64,000 bases of DNA from J089 sp964535735 (GTDB taxonomy: Bacteria > Fidelibacterota > Marinisomatia > Marinisomatales > J089), in the NCBI GenBank assembly GCA_964535735.1, contig CAZHTM010000002.1:1-64000 (forward strand). Reading direction: 5' to 3'. The position numbers and the translations under genes are program-made. Below the pieces are notes generated by a model, which saw only the letters and a program-made list of their open reading frames with translations, was not told the origin of the DNA and made no database searches. This document shows positions 26,119 to 34,702 of this stretch, in pieces. How positions within the stretch are numbered: position 1 is the first letter of the stretch; each line of letters begins with the position of its first letter.

Positions 26119-27438
26119 ATGACTAAAATACCTCCGGCACGCGTTCATGAAACGCTTGGGAAAACAATGCTGGCTGACGGACTGGAACCGGTAATCGATC
26201 TTGAGAAAAGTCACGGGTCATGGTTAGTGGATGCGGTTACAGGACGGGAATATCTGGATTTATTCTCCATGTTTGCTTCCTTATCCATTGGCTATAACCA
26301 TCCCAAAGTTCTGGAACAACGGGATCGCCTGCTCACCGCCGCAATCAACAAACCCACCAATTCAGACATCTATTCCGTTCCCATGGCCGAATTTGTGGAG
26401 ACCCTAGCTCAAGTAGCGCAACCTGATTATTTGCCTTACACATTCTTTGTGGAAGGTGGCGCTTTGGCGGTGGAGAACGCATTGAAGACTGCCTTCGATT
26501 GGAAGGTTCGGAAAAATCTCCAACAGGGGAAACCGGAAAAAGGATCTAAGGTCATTCATTTTAAAGAATGTTTCCACGGCCGGTCCGGTTATACACTTTC
26601 CCTGACGGATTCTCCCGATAAACGGAAAACCGCCTATTTCCCTCGGTTCGATTGGCCACGGATAACCAATCCAAAAATGATTTTTCCTCTGAATGACGCC
26701 AATTTAGCCACGGTAAAACAAGCTGAGGGCAAAGCTATCGAAGAAATCAAAGCAGCTATTGCCGTGGACCCGGATGATATTGCCGCCTTGATTATTGAAC
26801 CGATTCAAGGTGAGGGAGGCGATAATCACTTCCGTCCGGAATTCATGCGGGAATTGCGGTCCCTCGCTGATGAACACGACTTCCTGTTAATTTACGATGA
26901 GGTCCAAAGCGGTATTGGAATTACAGGAAAGATGTGGGCTCATGAACATTTCGGCCCCGATGCGCGGCCTGACATCATTAGTTTTGGTAAAAAGACCCAA
27001 GTCTGTGGAATTTTTGCATCCAAACGATTGGATGAGGTAGACCAGCATGTGTTTAAAGAATCGTCCCGGATTAATTCCACATGGGGCGGTAATCTTACAG
27101 ACATGGTGCGATTTACCATCTATCTGGAGATTATCCAGGAAGAAAACCTGGTAAAACAGGCGGCGGATAACGGAGCCTATCTCATGGATCGGTTGAACGA
27201 CGTAAGAAACTCATTCCCGGAATTGATCAGCAATGTACGCGGAAAGGGACTCATGTGTGCCTTTGATCTTCCCGATGGAGAGACGCGGGATCGGCTGGTG
27301 AATGGTATGATGGATGAGGGCGCTCTGATTCTTGGCTGCGGGTTTACCTCTGTTCGTTTCCGCCCCCATCTGAACATCTCTCGAGAGGAGATTGATCAGG
27401 GAATCGCCATATTGGAGAAGGCCTTAAACTCTCTGTGA
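26119..27438 (+). CDS. lat: L-lysine 6-aminotransferase
   Basis: 439 residues from an ATG at 26119, after AAAGGATGATTG. The sequence follows lysine epsilon-aminotransferases closely: SWLVDAVTGREYLDLFSMFA, FVEGGALAVENALKTAFDWK (GGALAVENA is the family's PLP-phosphate motif), CFHGRSGYTLSLTDS, IYDEVQSGIGITG and FGKKTQVCGIFA with the Schiff-base Lys. It moves the epsilon amino group of lysine to 2-oxoglutarate, giving aminoadipate semialdehyde, the substrate of the ALDH7 encoded just upstream. The end overlaps rsmI by four bases. Confidence 0.92.
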   Translation: MTKIPPARVHETLGKTMLADGLEPVIDLEKSHGSWLVDAVTGREYLDLFSMFASLSIGYNHPKVLEQRDRLLTAAINKPTNSDIYSVPMAEFVETLAQVAQPDYLPYTFFVEGGALAVENALKTAFDWKVRKNLQQGKPEKGSKVIHFKECFHGRSGYTLSLTDSPDKRKTAYFPRFDWPRITNPKMIFPLNDANLATVKQAEGKAIEEIKAAIAVDPDDIAALIIEPIQGEGGDNHFRPEFMRELRSLADEHDFLLIYDEVQSGIGITGKMWAHEHFGPDARPDIISFGKKTQVCGIFASKRLDEVDQHVFKESSRINSTWGGNLTDMVRFTIYLEIIQEENLVKQAADNGAYLMDRLNDVRNSFPELISNVRGKGLMCAFDLPDGETRDRLVNGMMDEGALILGCGFTSVRFRPHLNISREEIDQGIAILEKALNSL

Positions 27439-28130
27439 GTGAATCTGCAGGCAAAGCCTATATTGTGGCCACCCCGATAGGAAATTTGGGGGACATTTCC
27501 TATCGGGCCGTGGACATCCTGAAATCGGTGCCCCTCATTGCGGCTGAGGATACGCGCCACACGCGAAAGCTGTTGAATCATTATTCAATCACAACACCTT
27601 GTCTCAGTTATTTTGAGCACAACCGCTTTACCCGAATTCCCCAGATCGTTAACCACCTTTTGTCCGGAAAAGATATCGCAGTGGTAACCGATGCCGGAAC
27701 GCCGGGAATATCCGATCCGGCTTACAAACTCATCCGTGCCGTAATTCAGGAGAATATTCGCGTGGAAGTGATTCCCGGCCCCACAGCGGTGATTACGGCC
27801 TTGGTTACATCGGGGTTGCCCACGGATCGGTTTTTATTCGAGGGATTTTTGCCGCCCAAAAAAGGTCGGCGGAGTCGGATACAAATGCTGAAAAATGTTC
27901 CGGCCACGGTCGTCATTTACGAAAGTCCCCGTCGGTTGTCCAAAACATTGAAGGACTTGGCGGCAACCCTTGGCGATCGACCGGCGGTCGTCTGCCGGGA
28001 ACTCACAAAAGTCCACGAGGAAATAGCCCGGGGAACATTGTTAACCTTGGGCGCCGTGTTTGAAGAACGTCAGCCTCGTGGAGAATGTGTCATTCTCGTG
28101 GGAAAGGATGATCCCCATGTCTATTTCTAA
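27435..28130 (+). CDS. rsmI: 16S rRNA (cytidine-1402-2'-O)-methyltransferase
   Basis: 231 residues from a GTG at 27435 overlapping the previous TGA. Family motifs: YIVATPIGNLGDISYRA at the start, AAEDTRHTRKLL, VTDAGTPGISDPAY (SAM site) and GFLPPKKGRR. RsmI methylates the 2'-O of C1402 in the decoding centre. The C-terminal end is shorter than in E. coli, as is common. The tmk gene starts within its last codons. Confidence 0.94.
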   Translation: MSESAGKAYIVATPIGNLGDISYRAVDILKSVPLIAAEDTRHTRKLLNHYSITTPCLSYFEHNRFTRIPQIVNHLLSGKDIAVVTDAGTPGISDPAYKLIRAVIQENIRVEVIPGPTAVITALVTSGLPTDRFLFEGFLPPKKGRRSRIQMLKNVPATVVIYESPRRLSKTLKDLAATLGDRPAVVCRELTKVHEEIARGTLLTLGAVFEERQPRGECVILVGKDDPHVYF

Positions 28131-28749
28131 ACGCGGAACCTTCATTACATTTGAGGGGATTGATGGCTGTGGAAAATCCACACAAGTACAATTATTGCGT
28201 GAGAAGCTGGAATCCAATCACATTTCCGTTGAATGTGTGCGGGAACCTGGCGGAACCGATACATCGGAAGCGATTCGCAACATTCTTTTGCACCGACAGG
28301 ATCTGAAACTCACTGAACGTACCGAAGCCCTCCTCATGTGCGCCGCCCGGGCCCAACTGACCCGCCAGAAAATTCTTCCCTGGCTGGAAGCGGGAACTTG
28401 GGTTATCTCCGATCGTTATTCCGATTCTACGCTGGCGTATCAAGGCGCAGGACGAGGGTTGGATCTGGATTGGCTGATTCAGTTAAATCAATTTGCAACC
28501 TACGAAACAGAACCAGACGTAACCTTCTTTGTGGATATTGATCCCTTGGAAGGACAACAGCGAAGGGGAGGAGCAACACCAGATAAGATCGAAGCCGAAG
28601 GCATCGAATTTCAAAAACGTGTGCGCGAACGGTATCATCATTTGGCAACACGCTTTCATCACCGCTTTGTCACCCTGGATGGATCAGAATCCATAGAACG
28701 CATTCACCAAAACATTATGAACGAATTAACCCAACGATCGCTCCTATGA
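28117..28749 (+). CDS. tmk: Thymidylate kinase
   Basis: 210 residues from the ATG at 28117 (MSISKRGTFITFEG); an ATG at 28108 is too close to the ribosome site. P-loop FEGIDGCGKST, DR-Y motif SDRYSDSTLAYQGAGRGLD, and LID region RRGGATPDKIEAEG. It phosphorylates dTMP to dTDP for DNA synthesis. It overlaps the end of rsmI by 14 bp, and its stop overlaps the ctpA-like start (ATGA). Confidence 0.95.
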   Translation: MSISKRGTFITFEGIDGCGKSTQVQLLREKLESNHISVECVREPGGTDTSEAIRNILLHRQDLKLTERTEALLMCAARAQLTRQKILPWLEAGTWVISDRYSDSTLAYQGAGRGLDLDWLIQLNQFATYETEPDVTFFVDIDPLEGQQRRGGATPDKIEAEGIEFQKRVRERYHHLATRFHHRFVTLDGSESIERIHQNIMNELTQRSLL

Positions 28750-30398
28750 AAATGATATTCAAAACACGGCGATGGGTAGTCCTCAGTTTCGTGGTTCTTT
28801 TTGTCAGTCTCCTGGCAGTGGGAGCAAGTAAATCGGAACTATTGCGGCAAATCGCCCGATCACAAAAACGCTTTAACGATGTCTATAAATATATTCTCAT
28901 GAATTATGTGGATGAGATTGACATCGAGGAATTTACTCGGGAAAGTATTCACGACCTGGTTGAGAAAATGGATCCCTACACCGTGTATTTGGAAGAAGAT
29001 GAGCAGGAGGGATTAAAACTGCTCACCAACGGATCCTATGGAGGCGTTGGTATTCAGATTGGGAAGCAAAATGACGAACTGACGGTCATTGCTCCCATGG
29101 AAGATTCTCCGGCGCTCCGTGCAGGAATCATCAGTGGAGACATCATTACCAACATTGATACCATTGCCACAAAAGATATGAGCCTCCATAAGGCGTCAAC
29201 CTTGATTCGGGGACCCAAAGGAACCAAGGTCATTCTTACCATCAAACGATTTGGTGCTGACACTCCGCTTGAATTCGTTTTGACACGGGAAGAAATCAAA
29301 GTCAAAGATGTGGCCTTTGCGGAGACAATTGCGCCGGGAATCGGATATATCCGTCTTACGCGGTTTTCGCGAAACGCTCCCGAAGAAATGAAATCCGCTC
29401 TCCAGGATTTGCTGAGTCACAACATAAATGCAGTTATTCTGGATTTAAGGGATAATCCCGGTGGACTTTTAAACTCCGCTGTCGAAATCTTGGATTTATT
29501 CATCCCAAAGGGAGAGACATTGTTATCTACCCGGGGACGAACACGCTCATCGAACCGTACATATCAGTCCAAATCGGAACCGCTGGTACCTGAGGAGGTG
29601 AAGGTGGCGGTCCTAATTAACGGCGGCAGCGCTTCGGCTAGCGAAATTGTGGCCGGGGCGATTCAGGACCTGGATCGGGGCGTGATCATTGGCAAGTCAA
29701 GTTTTGGGAAAGGACTGGTTCAATCGGTCATTGATGTCGATGCCAAAAGTGCATTGAAAATAACAACGGCAAAATATTACATCCCCAGTGGTCGTTTGAT
29801 TCAGAAACCCGGTTATGTGGATAAGGAGCTTATCGTATCCTCAGCATCCATGGATTCACTATTTTTCACCAATCATGGCCGACCCGTAAAGGGTGGAGGT
29901 GGAATTCATCCCGATCAGGAAGTGGAAGGGAAGAGCCTCCCAATTCTCACTCAGACAGTTTGGAGACAGGGATTATTCTTTGATTACGTACTGGAAAACC
30001 GTGGCCATTATGCCAATCTGCAGGAAGTCGTGGAGGACTCAACCTTGTTTGATTCCTTCCAGGCATTTCTCAGGGCATCCGATCTGGATATTCAACTGTC
30101 AGGTGAAAATGAATTCGAAAAGGGATTGGACAAATTGCTTGAAGATGAAGCGTTATCTCCTGAATTAACAAGACTTAAGGAGCAGGTAGAAGAAACCATT
30201 CATCAGCGGGAATCCAAGCTATTTCAGGAAGAAAGAACGGAGTTATTGTATAGTTTAATTCAGGAATTTGCCCGACAAATGGAAGGCACCAAGGGAAGGA
30301 TTCGAATAAGTCTGGATAAAGATCCGGTAGTAAGCCGAGCCGTTGAAACTTTGAGAGATACCCAAGCCTATAGCGATTACCTGGCGTGGAAGAATTAA
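28746..30398 (+). CDS. C-terminal processing peptidase (S41, PDZ)
   Basis: 550 residues from an ATG at 28746. One N-terminal membrane or signal segment (VVLSFVVLFVSLLAVGAS), a PDZ domain at about 95-185 (GSYGGVGIQIGKQNDELTV), then the S41 domain. Ser297 in GGSASASEI, Asp308 and Lys322 in SSFGKGLVQ line up with the Ser-Asp-Lys residues of E. coli Tsp. The C-terminal 150 residues are helical and charged. It acts in the periplasm, trimming C-termini of envelope proteins. It is the last gene of the run starting at the lysine genes. Confidence 0.93.
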   Translation: MKMIFKTRRWVVLSFVVLFVSLLAVGASKSELLRQIARSQKRFNDVYKYILMNYVDEIDIEEFTRESIHDLVEKMDPYTVYLEEDEQEGLKLLTNGSYGGVGIQIGKQNDELTVIAPMEDSPALRAGIISGDIITNIDTIATKDMSLHKASTLIRGPKGTKVILTIKRFGADTPLEFVLTREEIKVKDVAFAETIAPGIGYIRLTRFSRNAPEEMKSALQDLLSHNINAVILDLRDNPGGLLNSAVEILDLFIPKGETLLSTRGRTRSSNRTYQSKSEPLVPEEVKVAVLINGGSASASEIVAGAIQDLDRGVIIGKSSFGKGLVQSVIDVDAKSALKITTAKYYIPSGRLIQKPGYVDKELIVSSASMDSLFFTNHGRPVKGGGGIHPDQEVEGKSLPILTQTVWRQGLFFDYVLENRGHYANLQEVVEDSTLFDSFQAFLRASDLDIQLSGENEFEKGLDKLLEDEALSPELTRLKEQVEETIHQRESKLFQEERTELLYSLIQEFARQMEGTKGRIRISLDKDPVVSRAVETLRDTQAYSDYLAWKN

Positions 30399-30485
30399 GC
30401 TGGATAATCAAAAATGATTCGAATTCTTTCTCTGTAAATCACCATTTCTATTATTAAATTCCACGGCTTTTTTAGGAATGTTCTT

Positions 30486-30559
<74 letters not shown>

Positions 30560-30690
30560 CAGCTCTATTTTTTTAGATGATGTACTTCAGATTGAACACC
30601 CGAATCTGTTCTTCAGCGCTTGGTTCAAAAGCGTCCCGGGATATCTCGTTCCAATTTTGCTTTTAATTTGTCATCGCACCACCCACACCC

Positions 30691-32658
30691 ATGAAAACCA
30701 TCTCAGTCACCTTTCCGGATAAGTCCCACCGCACCTATTCCGTAGGAATTACACCGTTGGAGATTGCGGAATCCATCGGACCCCGTTTGGCACAATCGGC
30801 CATTGCTGCTGAGGTGAATGGCACCTTGCGGGATTTAACCTACCCCCTGAACGAGGACAGTGACGTAACTATCCTCACGGGCGATACACCTCAGGGACAC
30901 GAAGTCCTTTTGCACAGCACCGCCCATCTCATGGCCCAGGCAGTGAAAGATTTATTCCCGGATGCGAAGGTGACCATTGGTCCCGCCATTGAAAACCGGT
31001 TTTATTATGATTTCGATATTGACGGGACGTTTTCCGAGGATGACTTGCGAAAAATTGAAGCCCGAATGAAGGAATTGGCCAAGCAAAAATTACCCGTGGC
31101 CCGAAAAGAATTATCCCGGCAGGAAGCCATAAAATTGTTCTCTGACATGAATGAAACCTACAAGGTGGAAATTCTGGAGGACATTCCAGAGGACGAAACC
31201 ATTTCGGCTTATGAGCAGGGCGATTTCATTGATTTATGCCGTGGTCCTCACGTTCCCAATACGGGACGAATAAAGTATTTTAAACTGCTCGATTCTTCCG
31301 GCGCCTATTGGCGTGGTGATGAAAAAAACAAAATGCTTCAACGCATTTATGGCACCGTATTTCCCACTAAACAGGGGTTAAAGGATTACTTACATCATCT
31401 GGAAGAAGTCAAGAAACGGGACCATCGAAAACTGGGGAAAGAACTAGAACTTTTCACGTTTGACGATGAAGTGGGTCCCGGCTTACCTCTTTGGCTACCT
31501 AACGGTACGATCCTTGTGGAAGAGTTGGAAACCCTGGCGAAGGAAACAGAGCGCAAAGCGGGATATGTGCGGGTGCGTACACCTCATCTCACCAAAGGGA
31601 AACTTTACGAACGATCCGGGCACCTGGAACATTATAAGGACAGTATGTACCCGGCCATGGACGTGGATGGGATTGACTACTATGTTAAGCCCATGAACTG
31701 CCCCCACCATCATAAAATTTATGCGTCCTTACCGCGAAGTTACCGGGATTTACCTCTTCGACTGGCGGAGTATGGGACCTGTTATCGCTATGAAAAATCG
31801 GGACAATTGTTTGGACTCATGCGCGTTCGCAGCATGCAAATGAACGATGCCCACATTTATTGTACACACGACCAGTTCAAACAAGAATTTTTGAATGTGT
31901 GTAATATGTATCTCTATTATTTCGATATTTTTGGCATCGAAAAATATGAGATGCGGCTTAGTTTACATGACCCTGCGGACCTGGGAGGGAAATATATTGA
32001 TGCGCCGGAATTATGGTTGCAGACTGAGCGGGCAGTCCGGGAAGCCCTCCAGGAAGGTGGATTGAACTACACGGAAATTCCCGGGGAAGCGGCTTTTTAT
32101 GGTCCGAAAATTGATGTCCAAGTATGGAGTGCCATTGGACGGGAGTTTACGCTCGCCACCAATCAGGTTGATTTCGCTATACCTGAACGGTTCGGTTTGA
32201 CCTATACCGATGAAACCGGCCAGGAGCGGACGCCCTTATGCATTCATCGGGCTCCCTTGGGTACGCATGAGCGTTTCATCGGTTTTCTGATTGAACATTA
32301 TGGCGGCGATTTTCCCCTGTGGCTGGCTCCGATTCAAGTCGCGGTACTCCCGGTATCGGAGAAATCAGCGGACTATGCACAGAACATTCAATCGCTATTA
32401 AATGATGAAAATATTCGGGTCCACCTGGATACCCGACCAGATAAAATCGGGGCTAAAATACGGCAGGCGGAATTGAAACGAATTCCAGTCATGCTTATCA
32501 TCGGAGAACGGGAAGCCCAAAACCAGACTGTATCGCTGCGACGACGCTTTGAGGGCGATTTAGGTTCAGTACCTGTTGCAGATTTGATACCCCGTTTAGT
32601 TGAAGAAATCAAACAAAGGAGACACCCTCATCGCAAAGTTAGAACAATCGCGAATTAA
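30691..32658 (+). CDS. thrS: Threonyl-tRNA synthetase
   Basis: 655 residues from an ATG at 30691. Full-length layout: TGS domain (1-60), editing domain with HSTAHLMAQAVKDLFPDAK, class II core with motif 2 (YGTCYRYEKSGQLFGLMRVR) and motif 3 (GTHERFIGFLIEHYGG), zinc ligands in MNCPHHHKIY, and an anticodon domain at the C-terminus. It charges tRNA-Thr. It heads the translation block thrS-infC-rpmI-rplT-pheS-pheT. No T-box leader is seen in the 130 bp between tRNA-Val and the start. The end overlaps infC. Confidence 0.97.
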   Translation: MKTISVTFPDKSHRTYSVGITPLEIAESIGPRLAQSAIAAEVNGTLRDLTYPLNEDSDVTILTGDTPQGHEVLLHSTAHLMAQAVKDLFPDAKVTIGPAIENRFYYDFDIDGTFSEDDLRKIEARMKELAKQKLPVARKELSRQEAIKLFSDMNETYKVEILEDIPEDETISAYEQGDFIDLCRGPHVPNTGRIKYFKLLDSSGAYWRGDEKNKMLQRIYGTVFPTKQGLKDYLHHLEEVKKRDHRKLGKELELFTFDDEVGPGLPLWLPNGTILVEELETLAKETERKAGYVRVRTPHLTKGKLYERSGHLEHYKDSMYPAMDVDGIDYYVKPMNCPHHHKIYASLPRSYRDLPLRLAEYGTCYRYEKSGQLFGLMRVRSMQMNDAHIYCTHDQFKQEFLNVCNMYLYYFDIFGIEKYEMRLSLHDPADLGGKYIDAPELWLQTERAVREALQEGGLNYTEIPGEAAFYGPKIDVQVWSAIGREFTLATNQVDFAIPERFGLTYTDETGQERTPLCIHRAPLGTHERFIGFLIEHYGGDFPLWLAPIQVAVLPVSEKSADYAQNIQSLLNDENIRVHLDTRPDKIGAKIRQAELKRIPVMLIIGEREAQNQTVSLRRRFEGDLGSVPVADLIPRLVEEIKQRRHPHRKVRTIAN

Positions 32659-33142
32659 TGAAGAAATTCAGGCGAAGGAAGTTCGTCTGATCAGTATGGA
32701 CGGTGAACAATTAGGCATCGTCAGCATTGAAGAAGCTCTTTCAAAAGCTAGAGAATACAATTTGGATCTGATCGAAGTGGCGCCCAATGCTAAACCTCCC
32801 GTTTGTCGTATTTTGGATTACGGCAAATTGAAATATGAGGAAAAAAAGAAGGCCCAGCTCAGTAAAAAGAAGCAGCATGTTATAAAAATTAAAGAAGTGC
32901 GCTTACGTCCCCATATTGACGATCATGATCTGGAAACCAAGTTATCCATGGGGAAAAAATTTCTTAAAGATGGATGTAAGTTGAAAGTCACAATTCGCTT
33001 TCGGGGCCGTGAAATGACCCGGTTGGATCTGGGTGAAGCGGTTCTGAGTCGCGTTGAGGAACTCCTGAGTGATGTAGCCGTTGTAGAAAAGCGGAATCCA
33101 CTGGAGGGCCGTCAAATGCACGTGATTTTCACCAGTAAATAG
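32630..33142 (+). CDS. infC: Translation initiation factor IF-3, AUC start
   Basis: 170 residues if it starts at ATC 32630, which lies eight bases after AAAGGAG. This places the first residues at MAKLEQSRINEEIQ, matching the usual IF-3 N-terminus (RINEEI). No ATG or GTG fits: the only upstream start in frame is a TTG at 32600 that would extend the protein by ten residues without a ribosome site. IF-3 genes elsewhere use AUU, AUC or AUA and are autoregulated because IF-3 rejects such starts. Both domains are present (EEALSKAREYNLDLIEVAP; KEVRLRPHIDDHDL). It overlaps thrS by 29 bp. Confidence 0.94.
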   Translation: MAKLEQSRINEEIQAKEVRLISMDGEQLGIVSIEEALSKAREYNLDLIEVAPNAKPPVCRILDYGKLKYEEKKKAQLSKKKQHVIKIKEVRLRPHIDDHDLETKLSMGKKFLKDGCKLKVTIRFRGREMTRLDLGEAVLSRVEELLSDVAVVEKRNPLEGRQMHVIFTSK

Positions 33143-33154
33143 GAGAAAACAGGT

Positions 33155-33349
33155 ATGCCTAAAATGAAAACCCGTCGCAGTGCCGCGAAGCGATTCAAAC
33201 TCACCGGGACGGGGAAACTAAAACGGAACAAAGCAAACCATAGACACATGCTTATCCGGCGACCAAAGACAGCCAAGCGGAAAATGCGGCAATCAACGAT
33301 TGTGGCCCCCGCGGAAGCCAAACGGGTCCGGCGGATGCTTGGTGAATAA
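33155..33349 (+). CDS. rpmI: Ribosomal protein bL35
   Basis: 64 residues from an ATG at 33155, after AGGAGAAAACAGGT. Typical bL35: MPKMKTRRSAAKRFKLTGTG, then KANHRHMLIRR. Very basic. Part of the conserved infC-rpmI-rplT order. Confidence 0.97.
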   Translation: MPKMKTRRSAAKRFKLTGTGKLKRNKANHRHMLIRRPKTAKRKMRQSTIVAPAEAKRVRRMLGE

Positions 33350-33360
33350 GGAGTCTTGCC

Positions 33361-33708
33361 ATGCCAAGAGCCAATAGTTCAGTTCCGCGACATAGACGGC
33401 ATCGGAAAATCGTAAAGCAGGCCAAGGGCTACTATGGTGCCCGGAGCCGCAATTTTAAGACTGCAAAAGATGCAGTCATAAAAGCAGGTGTTTATGCCTA
33501 TCGGGATCGCCGCCAGAAGAAACGTCAGTTTCGGCGCTTGTGGATATCCCGCATAAATGCTGCGGCCCGGCTTCATGGAATGTCTTATTCTGCTTTTATC
33601 GCTGGTCTCAAAGCCAAAGAGATTGATCTCAATCGGAAGGTTCTCGCCCATTTGGCAGTGCATGAACCTCAGGCTTTCGAAGAACTGGTGAAAACGATCC
33701 AGAGCTAA
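33361..33708 (+). CDS. rplT: Ribosomal protein bL20
   Basis: 115 residues from an ATG at 33361, after AAGGAGTCTTGCC. Typical bL20: MPRANSSVPRHRRHRKIVKQ, KGYYGARSRNFKTAKDAV, then the globular part WISRINAAARLHGMSYSAFI. It binds 23S rRNA early in assembly. In other bacteria L20 represses this operon through a leader fold; no such fold was recognised in the short gaps here. Confidence 0.97.
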   Translation: MPRANSSVPRHRRHRKIVKQAKGYYGARSRNFKTAKDAVIKAGVYAYRDRRQKKRQFRRLWISRINAAARLHGMSYSAFIAGLKAKEIDLNRKVLAHLAVHEPQAFEELVKTIQS

Positions 33709-33709
33709 T

Positions 33710-34702
33710 ATGCCGCTGAAGGATAGTATCGAAGCGGTCCGGAAGGAATTCCGGGCCGCTCTCGATTCATTCCCCTCTGATCCACGGGAAATCGAGGCTT
33801 TACGAGTTCATTTCCTGGGACGGAAAGGTCAGATTGCTCAACTTTTTGGACAGTTTGCCACCTTGCCTCCGGAAGAAAAACCCGTCTACGGTCAGGAATT
33901 AAACCGTCTTAAAAAAGAATTAACCGAACAATTCTCGGCAGCGGTTGCGAAACACCGTACCGAAGAACGCGAAGAATCCCACACCTTTTTTGATTATACC
34001 CTTCCAGGTTATCCGTTTCGACTAGGGAAAAACCATCCTCTGACCCAAACGCTTGAAGAGATTAAAGAGGTATTCACCCGAATCGGATTTTCGGTGGCCT
34101 ATGGTCCGGAAATCGACGACGATTTTCATAATTTTCAGGCATTAAATATTCCTGAACACCATCCCGCCAGAGATATGCAGGACACATTTTTCGTTGAAGA
34201 TAAGGTTGTTCTGCGAACCCATACCTCCAATGTGCAGATTCATTTGATGGAGGAAAAATCACCCCCGCTGCGGTTTGTGGTTCCAGGACGGGTGTATCGC
34301 AATGAAGCCATCAGCTTTAAGAGTTATTGCCTGTTCCATCAACTGGAAGGATTATACGTTGATCGCCGCGTAACCTTCACCGAATTAAAAGGGACAATCA
34401 CCTATTTTGTGCATCAACTGTTTGGACCAGACGCTAAAATCCGGTTCCGACCCAGCTTTTTTCCCTTCACCGAACCCAGCGCCGAAGTGGATTTATGGAA
34501 TGAGGAACGAAATCAATGGATGGAAATACTGGGCTGCGGTATGGTGGACCCGGCGGTATTTGAAAACGTGGGGTATGATCCCACCATTTGGCATGGATAT
34601 GCCTTCGGTTTGGGCATCGAACGAATAGCCATGCTGAAATATCACATCAACGATATTCGACTTTTTTACCAGAACGATATACGATTTTTGGAGCAGTTCT
34701 GA
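33710..34702 (+). CDS. pheS: Phenylalanyl-tRNA synthetase alpha subunit
   Basis: 330 residues from the ATG at 33710, one base after the rplT stop codon. N-terminal coiled coil (FLGRKGQIAQLFGQFATLPP), then the class II core: HPLTQTLEEIKEVFTRIGF, RTHTSNVQIHLM, FHQLEGLYVD, motif 3 GLGIERIAMLKYHINDIR. It forms the alpha2-beta2 enzyme with PheT, whose ATG shares the A of this TGA. Confidence 0.97.
   Translation: MPLKDSIEAVRKEFRAALDSFPSDPREIEALRVHFLGRKGQIAQLFGQFATLPPEEKPVYGQELNRLKKELTEQFSAAVAKHRTEEREESHTFFDYTLPGYPFRLGKNHPLTQTLEEIKEVFTRIGFSVAYGPEIDDDFHNFQALNIPEHHPARDMQDTFFVEDKVVLRTHTSNVQIHLMEEKSPPLRFVVPGRVYRNEAISFKSYCLFHQLEGLYVDRRVTFTELKGTITYFVHQLFGPDAKIRFRPSFFPFTEPSAEVDLWNEERNQWMEILGCGMVDPAVFENVGYDPTIWHGYAFGLGIERIAMLKYHINDIRLFYQNDIRFLEQF

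Noticed and set aside
30560..30690. T-box or other tRNA-sensing leader ahead of thrS
   Set aside because: Too short and without the T-box sequence or specifier hairpins. The leuS upstream region was checked with the same result.
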